In this document: positions 1 to 8,622 of the stretch, piece after piece
Numbering within the stretch: the first letter of the stretch is position 1
Layout of the letters: the number at the start of each line of letters is the position of its first letter
Source of the DNA: Rhodocyclaceae bacterium
Lineage (GTDB): Bacteria > Pseudomonadota > Gammaproteobacteria > Burkholderiales > Rhodocyclaceae
Reading direction: 5' to 3'
Assembly (NCBI GenBank): GCA_020445805.1
Contig: JAGRFX010000020.1
Span: 1-32,641 of the forward strand
DNA length: 32,641 bases
Translations under genes and position numbers: made by a program
The notes under the pieces: model-generated
What the model saw: the letters and a program-made list of their open reading frames with translations, nothing else
Database searches by the model: none
What the model was told of the DNA's origin: nothing

Positions 1-357
1 GTTGTGGACGCCTTTGATGATCCACGGGTGCAGGGCGTGACCTGCTATGTGTCGCGCGCCCGCACCGGAGGGCTGAAGGGCACCTTCGGCCTTGCCGAGG
101 ACAAGGCCGAGGCCTCCATCGCCTGCCGCCAGGTGGGCCCGGTCCAGGTGCGCGAACCCCTGCCCCGCCAGGAGGAGGTCTTCTCCGAGCGCATGTCCAT
201 CCTGTTCAAGCGCCTGCAGGTGGTTCGGATGGTCGACAGCCCGCGCAACGTGCTGGTGTACCTGACCTACTCGGACAAGCTGATCGACGGCAGCCCCCAG
301 AACAGCGTCACCGCAGTGGCGGTCGATCGCGCAACGCCGATTCCCGTCAAGCGCTGA
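1..357 (+). CDS. creA: CreA family protein, 5'-truncated by the window edge
   Basis: This is the C-terminal part of a CreA-family periplasmic protein of unknown biochemical role. The visible frame opens with VVDAFDDP and continues through GVTCYVSRA, GLAEDKAEASIACRQVGP and a C-terminal VYLTYSDKLIDGSPQNS block, which I recognise as the conserved core of E. coli CreA (about 157 residues). Roughly 119 codons are visible, so the signal peptide and true start lie upstream of base 1; the GTG at base 4 is almost certainly internal. Two cysteines (in VTCYV and IACRQ) fit a periplasmic disulfide. The stop lies 3 bp before the next start, so it may be co-transcribed with the DUF2868/DUF3482 pair. Despite the name it is not a regulator in the CreBC sense; the function is unknown. 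Confidence 0.9.
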   Translation, partial: VVDAFDDPRVQGVTCYVSRARTGGLKGTFGLAEDKAEASIACRQVGPVQVREPLPRQEEVFSERMSILFKRLQVVRMVDSPRNVLVYLTYSDKLIDGSPQNSVTAVAVDRATPIPVKR

Positions 358-360
358 GCC

Positions 361-1731
361 GTGGCGCGCGCCCGTTTCGACGCGTTCTGGCTGGCGGAGG
401 CGATCCGCCTGCGCGAGCTGCGCGAGGGTCGTGTCGACGATGCCGCGGTCCTGCCGGCCCTCGAAAAATTGGATGGCTTCGACGCGCGGGTCCTCGCCCG
501 CGCCGAGACCCTGGCCACCCGTCTCGGCTGGCACACGGCCCTCGACCGCTGGCATGCCCACGCGCGGCTCGCGACCTGGCTGTTCGCCGCCCTGGCGTGC
601 AGCAGTGGCGCTGCGCTGGCCTGGACCGCCATCGGCGACGGCAGCCAACCGGTCAACCTGGTCTGGGCCCTGCTCGGACTGCTCGGGATGCACCTCCTGA
701 GCCTCGCCCTGTGGACCTTCGGCATGCTGCGGGGGGGTGGTGAATCCGGTGCCGCGCTGGGGAGGCTCTGGTTGCGGCTGGTCCGCCGTGTGCCCGAGTC
801 GAACCAGGTCCCCGACCTGGCCCCGGCCCTCGGGCGGCTGCTGGCACGGCAGGGCCTGGGGCGCTGGCTGTTCGGCATGCTGAGCCATGGCCTGTGGACC
901 CTGTTGCTGGGCTGTGCCCTGATGACGCTGGTGGCCCTCTTCTCGCTGCGGCGCTATGGCTTCGTGTGGGAAACCACCATCCTCTCCCCCGACACCCTGG
1001 CGACCTGGATCGCCACGCTCGACGCGCTGCCTGCCGCTGCGGGCTTCGGCGCTCCCGATCTCACTGGGCTGACCGAACTTGCAGCACTGCCCGACCGGGC
1101 AGCCTGGGCACGCTGGCTGATGGCCTGCGTGGCGCTCTACGGGCTGCTGCCTCGCCTGCTGCTCTGGGCCTGGTGTCGGCGACGCTGGGCGGCCGGCGCG
1201 CGGGCACTCCGGATCGACCTCGGCGAGCCCGACAACCTGATGCTGCGGCGGCACCTGATGCCCGAGCACGGCGCCACGCGGATCGCCGATCCCGCCCCCG
1301 CCGCGATTGCCGGCCAGCACCTGCCTGCCCCCCGCATCGACGCGAGCGCCGGTGCCGCGCTGGTAGGCGTCGAGCTGGGGCCGGACCTGCCCTGGCCGCC
1401 GTCCCTCGGCCACCCCCTGCGCCTGCTCGCCCGGGTGGACAGTCGCGGGGAGCGCCAGGCGGTCACCGAGCAGCTCGCCGGATCGCCCCCGCGGCGCCTG
1501 CTGGTGGCCTTCGACGCCCGCATCAGTCCCGATCGCGGCACGATCGCCCTGTTCGCCCGGCTGGCCGCCCACGCGGGCCAGGCGGCGGCCTGGCTGCTCG
1601 ATCCCGGCGGTGGCGATCCGGAACGGCCGGGCCTGTGGCGCGAGGCCCTGATCGAATTCGGCCTGCCGGCCTCGCGCATCATCGCGTCGGACGAGGCCGC
1701 CCTGCTGTGGCTGGAGCACGACGATGCATGA
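361..1731 (+). CDS. DUF2868 domain membrane protein
   Basis: A 456-residue protein that I recognise as the DUF2868 family, whose function is unknown. The N-terminal 65 residues are charged (FDAFWLAEAIRLRELREG is a typical opening). Hydrophobic segments near residues 68-88, 98-120, 168-195 and 255-272 indicate several membrane passes, and the C-terminal third (from about 330) looks soluble, with a Rossmann-like alternation (LLVAFDARISPD, AAWLLDPGGGD). The start is GTG, only 3 bp after the creA stop, with no strong Shine-Dalgarno, which suggests translational coupling. Its last 8 bases overlap the DUF3482 GTPase gene. The two families are commonly adjacent, which suggests a membrane partner for the GTPase. 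The family call is firm; any function would be a guess. Confidence 0.85.
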   Translation: MARARFDAFWLAEAIRLRELREGRVDDAAVLPALEKLDGFDARVLARAETLATRLGWHTALDRWHAHARLATWLFAALACSSGAALAWTAIGDGSQPVNLVWALLGLLGMHLLSLALWTFGMLRGGGESGAALGRLWLRLVRRVPESNQVPDLAPALGRLLARQGLGRWLFGMLSHGLWTLLLGCALMTLVALFSLRRYGFVWETTILSPDTLATWIATLDALPAAAGFGAPDLTGLTELAALPDRAAWARWLMACVALYGLLPRLLLWAWCRRRWAAGARALRIDLGEPDNLMLRRHLMPEHGATRIADPAPAAIAGQHLPAPRIDASAGAALVGVELGPDLPWPPSLGHPLRLLARVDSRGERQAVTEQLAGSPPRRLLVAFDARISPDRGTIALFARLAAHAGQAAAWLLDPGGGDPERPGLWREALIEFGLPASRIIASDEAALLWLEHDDA

Positions 1732-3109
1732 GCTGCCGAACCTGGCCGTCGTGGGCCACACCAATGCGGGCAAGACGTCCCTGTTGCGGACCCTGACCCG
1801 CGACAGCCGCTTCGGCGAGGTCTCGGCCCGCCCCGCCACCACACGCCACGTGGCGGCGGTCGAGCTGATGGCGGACGGACGACCGATGCTGCGTCTGTTC
1901 GACACCCCCGGCCTCGAGGACGCCATCGGGCTCGCCGATGCGATCGACACGCTCACCGGCCAGGACAAGCTCGACGGCCCGGAGCAGATCGAGCGCTTCC
2001 TGGCGAGCCCCGAGGCCTCCACGCGCTTCGAGCAGGAGGCCAAGGTGCTGCGCCAGCTGCGGGCCTCGGAGGCAGCACTCTACGTCATCGACGCCCGCGA
2101 CCCGGTGCTGGCCAAGTATCGGGAGGAGCTGGCCATCCTGGCCCGCTGCGCCCGCCCCCTGCTGCCCGTCCTCAACTTTGTCGGCCAGCCCGGCCACCGG
2201 GGGCCGGAATGGCGCGAGATGCTGGCCCGGGTCGGTCTCCACGCGGTGGTCGCCTTCGATACCGTCGCACCGGCCCTCGACGGCGAGCGCCGGCTCTATG
2301 CTGCCCTGGCCACCCTGATCGAAGAGCAGCGCGACCGACTGGAACAGTTGATCGAAGCCCGCGCCGAGGAAGCGCGGGCCCGCATCGATGCCGCCCGACA
2401 CCTGATTGCCGAGATGCTGATCGATGTGGCCGCCCTGCGCCATACCCTGAGCGACGAGTCTGCAGCCGATCGCAGCCTGGCGGCGCTGCGCGATGCGGTG
2501 CGGGACCGCGAGCAGCAGGCGGCCAGGGACCTGATCGGGCTCTACGGCTTTCGCCGCGAGGATGCCCCCGAAGCGGGCATGCCGAGCCTCGCCGGTCGCT
2601 GGGACGACGATCTGTTCAGCCCGGAGGCCCTGCGCGAAGCCGGCCTGCGGCTGGGCACGGGCGTGGCCACCGGCGCCGCGGCCGGCATGGGCATCGACCT
2701 CGTGACCGGCGGACTCACGCTGGGTGCGGCCGCGGCCCTGGGCGCCCTCGCGGGCGGCCTGTGGCAGACCGTCAGCCACTATGGCGAGCGCCTGGGCGGC
2801 AAGCTGCGGGGCTACCGGGAACTGACGGTCGACGACCCGATCCTGCGTCTGCTGGCGCTGCGCGCCCAGCGCCTCCTGGAGGCCCTCGAGCGGCGCGGAC
2901 ATGCGGCCATGACCCGTGTCGCGCTGCCGCCCCTCGACGAGTCCGCCTGGCGCGAGGGCGATCTGCCGCCGGTGCTGGCCCAGGCGCGCATCCACCCCCA
3001 GTGGAGCAGCCTGTCGGCGCGCTACGATGCCGATGAGGAGCGCGCCGCGGCCATCGAGGAACTGGCACGATCGGTGCACGCCGTGCCTGCCCCACCAGCC
3101 TTGGAGTAA
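1724..3109 (+). CDS. DUF3482 domain GTPase (Era/TrmE-like G domain)
   Basis: A 461-residue P-loop GTPase with a C-terminal DUF3482 region. The G domain occupies about residues 1-200: the P-loop is GHTNAGKTS near residues 11-19, a TTRHV switch follows, and the G3 motif is DTPG near residues 59-62. The expected NKxD is replaced by NFVGQPG, so the base-recognition loop is atypical. A charged helical stretch follows (about 195-280), then a glycine/alanine-rich hydrophobic segment (about 315-352) that could insert into the membrane, then a soluble tail. The ATG lies inside the end of the DUF2868 gene (8-base overlap), so the two are translationally coupled and probably act together. Substrate and role are unknown; the GTPase assignment is strong. 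Confidence 0.88.
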   Translation: MHELPNLAVVGHTNAGKTSLLRTLTRDSRFGEVSARPATTRHVAAVELMADGRPMLRLFDTPGLEDAIGLADAIDTLTGQDKLDGPEQIERFLASPEASTRFEQEAKVLRQLRASEAALYVIDARDPVLAKYREELAILARCARPLLPVLNFVGQPGHRGPEWREMLARVGLHAVVAFDTVAPALDGERRLYAALATLIEEQRDRLEQLIEARAEEARARIDAARHLIAEMLIDVAALRHTLSDESAADRSLAALRDAVRDREQQAARDLIGLYGFRREDAPEAGMPSLAGRWDDDLFSPEALREAGLRLGTGVATGAAAGMGIDLVTGGLTLGAAAALGALAGGLWQTVSHYGERLGGKLRGYRELTVDDPILRLLALRAQRLLEALERRGHAAMTRVALPPLDESAWREGDLPPVLAQARIHPQWSSLSARYDADEERAAAIEELARSVHAVPAPPALE

Positions 3110-3112
3110 GTC

Positions 3113-3946
3113 ATGGGATTTGCCAACGAATACGTCGATCAACTGGCGCGGATCGCCGAGCGCCTGTCCATCCCGCGTATCCGCGCGCTCCATCTCCCGC
3201 CCCTGACGGACGGTTCGCGAAAGTGGGGCGAGTTCTGCGCACTGGAACTGGAAGACGGATCCCTCGGCCTGTCGTACGTGATGCTCGACGACACCCTGGC
3301 CCGGCTGATCGAACAGCGCGGCTCGCTGGGCATCGAGGGCGGCGACGCACTGGCCTTGGCCCGGGCCTACACGGACGGACCGGCGCTGCGGCGTACGCTG
3401 GGCTTCGCCGCGGCCAATGCGATCACCCGCCACCTCTTCGACCGCAGCGGCTTTGCGCCCGGCGACAGTGAGGACTCGATCGGCGGGCTGGCGCCGGGGC
3501 CGGGCGATCATGTCGGCATGATCGGCTACTTTGCCCCCATCGCAGGGCGCATCGTCGAAGCCGGCGCGCGGCTCACGGTGGCGGAACTTCGGACCGACCT
3601 GGCCGGAGACCAGCCGGGCTTCGAGATCACGCTCGATCCTTCGCGTCTGGCCGCCTGCAACAAGATCCTGTCCACCTCGACGATCCTGCTCAACGACACC
3701 CTCGACACGATGCTCGGCCACTGCGCGTCGGCATCCCGCTTCGCGATGATCGGCCCCAGCGCCGGCTGCCTGCCGGACGCGCTCTTCACGCGCGGCGTGA
3801 CCAGTCTCGGTGGCACCTGGATCGAAGATCGCGCGGGCTTTCTCGATACCCTGCCGAGCGGTGCGTCGTGGAGTCGCTTCTCGCGCAAGTGCGCCCTGAC
3901 ACCCGAGGCCTATCCTGGCCTCGAAGGCTTGCTGGCGCGGCTCTAG
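3113..3946 (+). CDS. DUF364 putative heavy-metal chelation protein
   Basis: A 277-residue soluble protein that resembles the DUF364/DUF4213 family, described as a putative heavy-metal chelation domain. The supporting block is in the second half: LAACNKILSTSTILLNDTLDTML (about residues 180-203) matches the family's conserved segment that reads 'T/STxLxNxTL', followed by MIGPSAGCLPDALF and SRKCALTPEAYPGL. The first half has GFAAANAITRH (about residues 101-111), typical of the DUF4213 N-terminal domain. A good ribosome site (GGAG at 3104-3107) precedes the ATG, which is 3 bp after the GTPase stop, so it is probably the last gene of this unit. There is no signal peptide. The metal and biochemical role cannot be read from the sequence. 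Confidence 0.7.
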   Translation: MGFANEYVDQLARIAERLSIPRIRALHLPPLTDGSRKWGEFCALELEDGSLGLSYVMLDDTLARLIEQRGSLGIEGGDALALARAYTDGPALRRTLGFAAANAITRHLFDRSGFAPGDSEDSIGGLAPGPGDHVGMIGYFAPIAGRIVEAGARLTVAELRTDLAGDQPGFEITLDPSRLAACNKILSTSTILLNDTLDTMLGHCASASRFAMIGPSAGCLPDALFTRGVTSLGGTWIEDRAGFLDTLPSGASWSRFSRKCALTPEAYPGLEGLLARL

Positions 3947-4133
3947 GGCAGCCGCCACCGCTCGGCGTCCGGGCTCGGGGGCCATCCCGGGCCGTGTCAC
4001 GCACGCTGACGGCGACGTTGCGTCCGGGCGACCCGGCCGGGATCCCCTCCTAAAGTATCGGGCCCACGGACCGTAGCACCGGATACGGCAAGGAGGGCCC
4101 TCCCGCCCCCCAGCTGGCTGCCAGGAGTCCCCC
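3947..4133 (+). promoter_or_regulatory. Intergenic leader of the MASE1-CHASE-GGDEF-EAL gene
   Basis: About 187 bases with no gene. It ends in a good ribosome-binding site, AGGAG at 4123-4127, six bases before the GTG at 4134, and this fixes that start. TAAAGT at 4051 is the only AT-rich element, but no convincing partner hexamer is present at a normal spacing, so I do not call a promoter precisely. No U-tract terminator for the upstream genes is visible. Confidence 0.4.
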
Positions 4134-7100
4134 GTGAGCGGCAAGCACGCTGCCGGCCCGCCGGCGCAGGCGATCGAAGCCCCGTCACCGCCGCCCCTCC
4201 GTGAGGGGGTGCGGGGGCGCCTGCCCGCCTGGGTCCTTCGCGCCGCCGTGATCATGCTCGCCTACCCCTTGCTTGGCGTGGTGTCGCGGGAGCTGGCACT
4301 GCCCGGCTACGCCACGGCAGTCTGGCCCCCGGCTGGCGTGGCCCTCGGTGCCCTGCTGGTCTGGGGGCGCGCGTATGCGCCCGCCGTCTGGTTCGGCGCG
4401 CTGTCGCTCAACCTCTATGTGGCGACCCTCTTCGGCGCCTCGCTCGCCACGCCCCAGCCCTGGCTCAGTGCCGCGAGCATTGCGCTGGGCGCCAGCCTTC
4501 ATGGTCTCTTCGGCGCCAGCCTGACGCGCCGCGCCCACCGCCGGGACCCGGACCTGCGCCAAGCGTCAACCAGCCTTCACATCATGCTGATCGGGGGCCC
4601 GGTGGCCTGCCTGGTCAGCGCGGGCTGGGGCGTCGGCACCCTGCTCGCGGTGGGCCTCCTCGATCCTGGCGATGCCCCCTTCTCGCTGCTCACCTGGTGG
4701 GTCGGCGACACCCTGGGGGTGCTCTTGTTCACCCCGCTCTTCCTGGTCGCCTCTCAGGGACGCAAGGGCATCTGGGCTCGCCGCTGGACGACGGTCGCGC
4801 TGCCGCTCGTGCTGGCGACAGCCGCCGTCGTGGCCGTGTTCCTGGTGGCCGCCGAGCAGGAGCAGGCCAGGATCGAGCGGGAATTCCAGCAACAGGCCCG
4901 CGCGGTCGCCAAGGAACTCGACATGCAGGTCGTCCGCTACGAGGACACCGTTGCCGCCCTGCGGGGCTTTGCACGGAGCCATGAGCGGGCGACGCGGCAG
5001 GCGTTCGCGGATTTTGTCGCGCCCTTGATCGCTCGCCTGCCCGGCTTGCATGCCCTCGCCTGGGATGCATGGGTGCACGGGTCGGATCGTGCGGCCTTCG
5101 AAGCCGAAGCCAGAGCCCTGGGGCACCCGGGCTTCACGATTCGGTCATGGGCCCCGGAGGGCGGCTGGCGCAGCGGGATCGAGCGCGACGCCTATCTGGC
5201 CGTGCTGCATATCGAACCCATCGAGGCCAATGCCGCCGCGCTCGGCATCGACCTGATGTCTCACCCCCAGCGTCGTCGCACGGTGGACGCCGGAAGGCAG
5301 TCGGGCCACACCACGGCAAGCGAGGCATTCCGACTGATCCAGGAGACCGGCAATCAAGCAGGAATCCTGCTGATGGCACCGGTGTTCAGGGCCGAAGGCC
5401 CGGCGGCCGGCGGCGATGCCTTCGCCGGCATGGCGGTGGCCGTGTTCCGCCTGGGCGAGGTGGTTGCGCCGGTGCTCGCCAACAGCGTGGCGCGCTCGCT
5501 GCGCGGCAGGCTCGAGGATCGCACCGAGGCCCGTGCGCCGGATACCTTGCTGGCCTTCCAGGTCGGGCGCAATGGCGCGCTGGAGTGGCTCGACCCGAGC
5601 CGCTACCGCGTCAGCGGCGGGCTTCCGTCGGCGGAGCATTGCATGGCATTCGCCGAGCGGGTCTGGTGTCTGCACCTGGATGCGGCCGACGGCTACGTCG
5701 CGAGCCGGCGTTCGTGGAGTGCCTGGGCCGTGCTCTCGAGCGGCATCCTGTTCTGCGGGCTGCTGGGCCTGAACCTGCTGGCCTCGAGCGGTCGCGCGGC
5801 ATCGGACAGTGCGCGGGCCGAGGAGCTGGCCCGCATCAATCAGGCCCTGAGCCGAGAGGTCGGCCAGCGCCAACGGGCCGAGGCTGCCCTGGCCGAAGAG
5901 AAGGAACGGGCCGAGGTGACGCTGCACAGCATCGGGGAGGGGGTCGTGACGACCGACATCGCCGGCCGCATCACCTATCTCAACCCCGTCGCCGAGCGCA
6001 TCCTGGGCTGGCGCACGGCCGAAGCCCTCGGCCGCCCCTCGTCGGAGGTGGTGGTCCTCGTGGACGAGGACTCACGGAAGGTCCTGGATGATCCCCTCAC
6101 TGCCTGCCTGGCTCGGCGCCGGACCACGCAACTTGACGGGTCCGCCCTCCTGATCGCGCGTGGCGGGCAGAGCTATGCCATCCAGGATTCGGCCTCCCCC
6201 ATCGTGACCCCGGAAGGCGGACTGATCGGCGCGGTGATGGTCTTCAACGACGTGACCGAGCACCGTCGCCTCTCGCGCGAGGCCATACATCTGGCGACCC
6301 ATGACGCCCTCACGGGCCTCGTCAATCGGCGCGAATTCGAACGCCGCCTCGAGCGGGTCTTCGACAGCCGCCGGCAGCGGGGCGGCGATCAGGTCCTGTG
6401 CTTCATCGACCTCGACCGCTTCAAGGCCGTCAACGACACTGCCGGCCATCGGGCCGGCGACGAATTGCTTCGCCAGATCACCCGGATGTTGTCCCGCCAT
6501 GTCCGCGAACGCGACACGCTGGCGCGCATCGGAGGGGACGAGTTCGCGCTGCTGTTCGACAACTGCCCGCTCGAGAAGGCCCTCGAGATCTGCCAGGCCC
6601 TGGTGTCCGCCGTGGCAGGGCTCGGCTTCGTCTGGGAGGACCAGGCCTACGAGGTCGGGGCCAGCATCGGCCTGGTGGCGATGGCGGACCAGCGCAGCGT
6701 CGAACAGTGGCTCGCCCAGGCCGACGCGGCCTGCTACACGGCCAAGGACCGGGGCCGCGGGCGGGTGCACCTCTACGCGGGCGAGGCCTCTGACGCCACC
6801 GACGAAGCCCTGGGCCGGGAGGTGCTCCGCACGGCGGACATCCGCGAGGCCATTGCGGACGGTCGCCTGGTGCTCCATGCCCAGCCGATCATCGATGTGG
6901 CACAGGATGCCCGACCGGTCCGGCTGCAGGAGGTGCTGGTGCGGCTCAGAACCCGATCCGGCCAGTTGCTCCTGCCGGCCAGCTTCCTCTCGGCCGCCGA
7001 ACGCTACGGACTCATGGGCGGCATCGATCACTGGGTCATCAACCACGTGGTGGCGCACTTTGAACGCCTCCAGGCGGGCGACCCGGGAACCCGTGTCTCG

Positions 7101-7577
7101 ATCAACCTATCCGCCGTCGCGCTCAGCGACGAGCGCCTCGGTGACGAACTGCTTCGCCTGATCGCGGCGCACGGCATTCCGCCGGATTGCCTGTGCTTCG
7201 AGATCGCCGAGTCGATCGTGGTCCGCAACGGGCGCGCGGTCGCCGCCCTGATGCATCAGCTGCGCCCCGCCGGCGTGGCCTTCGCCCTCGACGACGTCGG
7301 GAGCGGGCTGTCCTCGCTCGGCGGCCTCGGCGCGCTGCCGATGAGCTACCTGAAGATCGCCGGCAGCCTCTGCAACCACGCCCACGAGCCCGGCGCGGCG
7401 CGCGCCATCATCGAAGCGCTGGTGGTGCTCTGCGAGCGGCGGGGCGTCGACCCGATCGCCACCCGCGTCGAGGTGGTCGAGGCCGTTCCCAGCCTGAAAG
7501 CGCTGGGTATCCGGCTACTCCAGGGACGCGCCATCGAGGGGCCGCATCCGATCGACAGCCGGATCATCGCCTCCTGA
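4134..7577 (+). CDS. MASE1-CHASE-PAS-GGDEF-EAL signalling protein, EAL degenerate
   Basis: A 1147-residue membrane sensor of c-di-GMP metabolism. Domains in order: MASE1 (about 30-250, multi-helix), CHASE (about 262-425, extracytoplasmic), a transmembrane helix near 535-555, coiled coil, PAS (about 590-705), GGDEF (about 715-880) and EAL (about 905-1140). The GGDEF motif near residue 800 is intact and is preceded by RERD five residues upstream, a standard product-inhibition I-site, so it should act as a diguanylate cyclase. In the EAL domain the signature reads EVL. DDVGSG and the LKI lysine remain, but the Asp after LKI is Ala and the AEGVE glutamate is Thr, so phosphodiesterase activity is doubtful. 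The start GTG is chosen from its AGGAG at 4123-4127. It stands alone, converging on phaB. Confidence 0.93.
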   Translation: MSGKHAAGPPAQAIEAPSPPPLREGVRGRLPAWVLRAAVIMLAYPLLGVVSRELALPGYATAVWPPAGVALGALLVWGRAYAPAVWFGALSLNLYVATLFGASLATPQPWLSAASIALGASLHGLFGASLTRRAHRRDPDLRQASTSLHIMLIGGPVACLVSAGWGVGTLLAVGLLDPGDAPFSLLTWWVGDTLGVLLFTPLFLVASQGRKGIWARRWTTVALPLVLATAAVVAVFLVAAEQEQARIEREFQQQARAVAKELDMQVVRYEDTVAALRGFARSHERATRQAFADFVAPLIARLPGLHALAWDAWVHGSDRAAFEAEARALGHPGFTIRSWAPEGGWRSGIERDAYLAVLHIEPIEANAAALGIDLMSHPQRRRTVDAGRQSGHTTASEAFRLIQETGNQAGILLMAPVFRAEGPAAGGDAFAGMAVAVFRLGEVVAPVLANSVARSLRGRLEDRTEARAPDTLLAFQVGRNGALEWLDPSRYRVSGGLPSAEHCMAFAERVWCLHLDAADGYVASRRSWSAWAVLSSGILFCGLLGLNLLASSGRAASDSARAEELARINQALSREVGQRQRAEAALAEEKERAEVTLHSIGEGVVTTDIAGRITYLNPVAERILGWRTAEALGRPSSEVVVLVDEDSRKVLDDPLTACLARRRTTQLDGSALLIARGGQSYAIQDSASPIVTPEGGLIGAVMVFNDVTEHRRLSREAIHLATHDALTGLVNRREFERRLERVFDSRRQRGGDQVLCFIDLDRFKAVNDTAGHRAGDELLRQITRMLSRHVRERDTLARIGGDEFALLFDNCPLEKALEICQALVSAVAGLGFVWEDQAYEVGASIGLVAMADQRSVEQWLAQADAACYTAKDRGRGRVHLYAGEASDATDEALGREVLRTADIREAIADGRLVLHAQPIIDVAQDARPVRLQEVLVRLRTRSGQLLLPASFLSAAERYGLMGGIDHWVINHVVAHFERLQAGDPGTRVSINLSAVALSDERLGDELLRLIAAHGIPPDCLCFEIAESIVVRNGRAVAALMHQLRPAGVAFALDDVGSGLSSLGGLGALPMSYLKIAGSLCNHAHEPGAARAIIEALVVLCERRGVDPIATRVEVVEAVPSLKALGIRLLQGRAIEGPHPIDSRIIAS

Positions 7578-7590
7578 CGCGACCGGGCAA

Positions 7591-7617
7591 GAAAAAGGGC
7601 CGGCGATCGCCGGCCCC
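7591..7617 (-). terminator. Rho-independent terminator of phaB
   Basis: A perfect GC-rich palindrome at 7597-7616 (GGGCCGGC arms around GATC on the plus strand) is followed, on the minus strand, by a run of five T. It lies about 30 bases past the phaB stop. The plus side has no T-run, so it should work mainly on minus-strand transcripts. Confidence 0.85.
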
Positions 7618-7646
7618 GATGCGGGTGTGGAACCCACGGACAAGCC

Positions 7647-8387
7647 TCAGCCCATGTGGTTGCCGCCGTTCAGCGAGAAGTCGGCACCGGTTGCGAAGCC
7701 GGCCTCGTCCGAGGCGAGCCAGGCGACCATCGACGCGATTTCCTCGGGCTCGCCCAGCCGCTTGACCGGGATCGTGCCGACGATCTTGGCCAGCACGTCC
7801 TCACGGATCGCCCGCACCATGTCGGTACCGATGTAGCCCGGCGACACGGTATTGACGGTTACGCCCTTGCCGGCGACTTCCTGGGCCAGGGCCATGGTGA
7901 AGCCGTGCATGCCGGCCTTGGCGGTGGAATAGTTGGTCTGCCCGAACTGACCCTTCTGACCATTCATCGACGAGATGTTGATGACGCGCCCCCAGCCCCG
8001 GTCGCACATGCCGTCGATGACCTGCTTGGTGACGTAGAACAGCGAGTTCAGGTTGGTGTCGATGACCGCGTGCCAGTTTTCCGGCGACATCTTGCGGAAC
8101 TGGCCATCCTTCGTGATGCCGGCGTTATTGACCAGCACGTCCACCTCACCGACCTCGGCCCTGACCTTGTCGAACGCGGCCTTGGTGCTCTCCCAGTCGG
8201 AGACGTTCCCTTCGGAGGCGACGAAGTCGAAGCCGAGTTCCTTCTGCTGCGCAAGCCAGTTGTCCTTGCGGGGCGAATTGGGGCCGCAGCCCGCGACGAC
8301 CGTGAAGCCGCTCTTGGAAAGACGCTGGCAAATGGCCGTACCGATGCCGCCCATGCCGCCGGTGACGTAGGCAATCTTGTTGCTCAT
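7647..8387 (-). CDS. phaB: Acetoacetyl-CoA reductase PhaB
   Basis: NADPH-dependent acetoacetyl-CoA reductase, which makes (R)-3-hydroxybutyryl-CoA for polyhydroxybutyrate synthesis in the cytoplasm. It is a short-chain dehydrogenase of 246 residues, the normal PhaB length. The cofactor motif is TGGMGGIG (residues 9-16) with NNAG at 87-90, and the catalytic triad is Ser140, Tyr153 and Lys157, the same numbers as in Cupriavidus PhaB. The C-terminal GGNHMG is typical of PhaB. The ATG at 8387 is chosen because it has a purine-rich ribosome site (AGAGGGAG, 8391-8398) and gives the conserved MSNKIAYVTGG start; a longer open frame upstream runs through the promoter and is not used. It is a monocistronic unit with its own promoter and terminator; no phaA or phaC is in the window. 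Confidence 0.96.
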   Translation of the reverse strand: MSNKIAYVTGGMGGIGTAICQRLSKSGFTVVAGCGPNSPRKDNWLAQQKELGFDFVASEGNVSDWESTKAAFDKVRAEVGEVDVLVNNAGITKDGQFRKMSPENWHAVIDTNLNSLFYVTKQVIDGMCDRGWGRVINISSMNGQKGQFGQTNYSTAKAGMHGFTMALAQEVAGKGVTVNTVSPGYIGTDMVRAIREDVLAKIVGTIPVKRLGEPEEIASMVAWLASDEAGFATGADFSLNGGNHMG

Positions 8388-8487
8388 GATTCTCCCTCTT
8401 GATTGTGTTTGGATGAGAGGAGCCTCCGGCCGGCACGCGATACTCTCCCGGATCGACGCCGCCATCGTCGACTCCATTCCCGCAGCC

Positions 8488-8516
8488 ACTATAGCGGCCC
8501 GGCGGGACACTGCCAA
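8488..8516 (-). promoter_or_regulatory. Sigma-70 promoter of phaB
   Basis: On the minus strand TTGGCA (8516-8511) is followed after exactly 17 bases by TATAGT (8493-8488), each 5 of 6 to consensus. Predicted transcription start is near 8481, giving a leader of about 95 nt. A perfect 6-bp inverted repeat, CTGCCA (8510-8515) and TGGCAG (8524-8529), overlaps the -35 and may be an operator; TGC-N3-GCA inside it (8520-8528) resembles PhaR sites. Confidence 0.75.
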
Positions 8517-8622
8517 TCTTGCATGGCAGAACCACCCCTGGGGCCCGGGGACATTAGGATGGCAAATCGCGTCGGGACCGCGCGCCGTTGCCACGCGTCG
8601 CGGGGCGACGGCAAGGGCGACC

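Noticed and set aside
4051..4077. TAAAGT followed after 15 bases by ACCGTAGC, resembling a sigma-28 promoter before the GGDEF-EAL gene.
   Set aside because: Only three of eight bases match the -10 part of the sigma-28 consensus, which is weak in GC-rich DNA.
8588..8614. Hairpin with bulged stem just past the hybrid-kinase stop codon, possibly a terminator.
   Set aside because: No T-run follows on the minus strand and the stem is interrupted by four unpaired bases.
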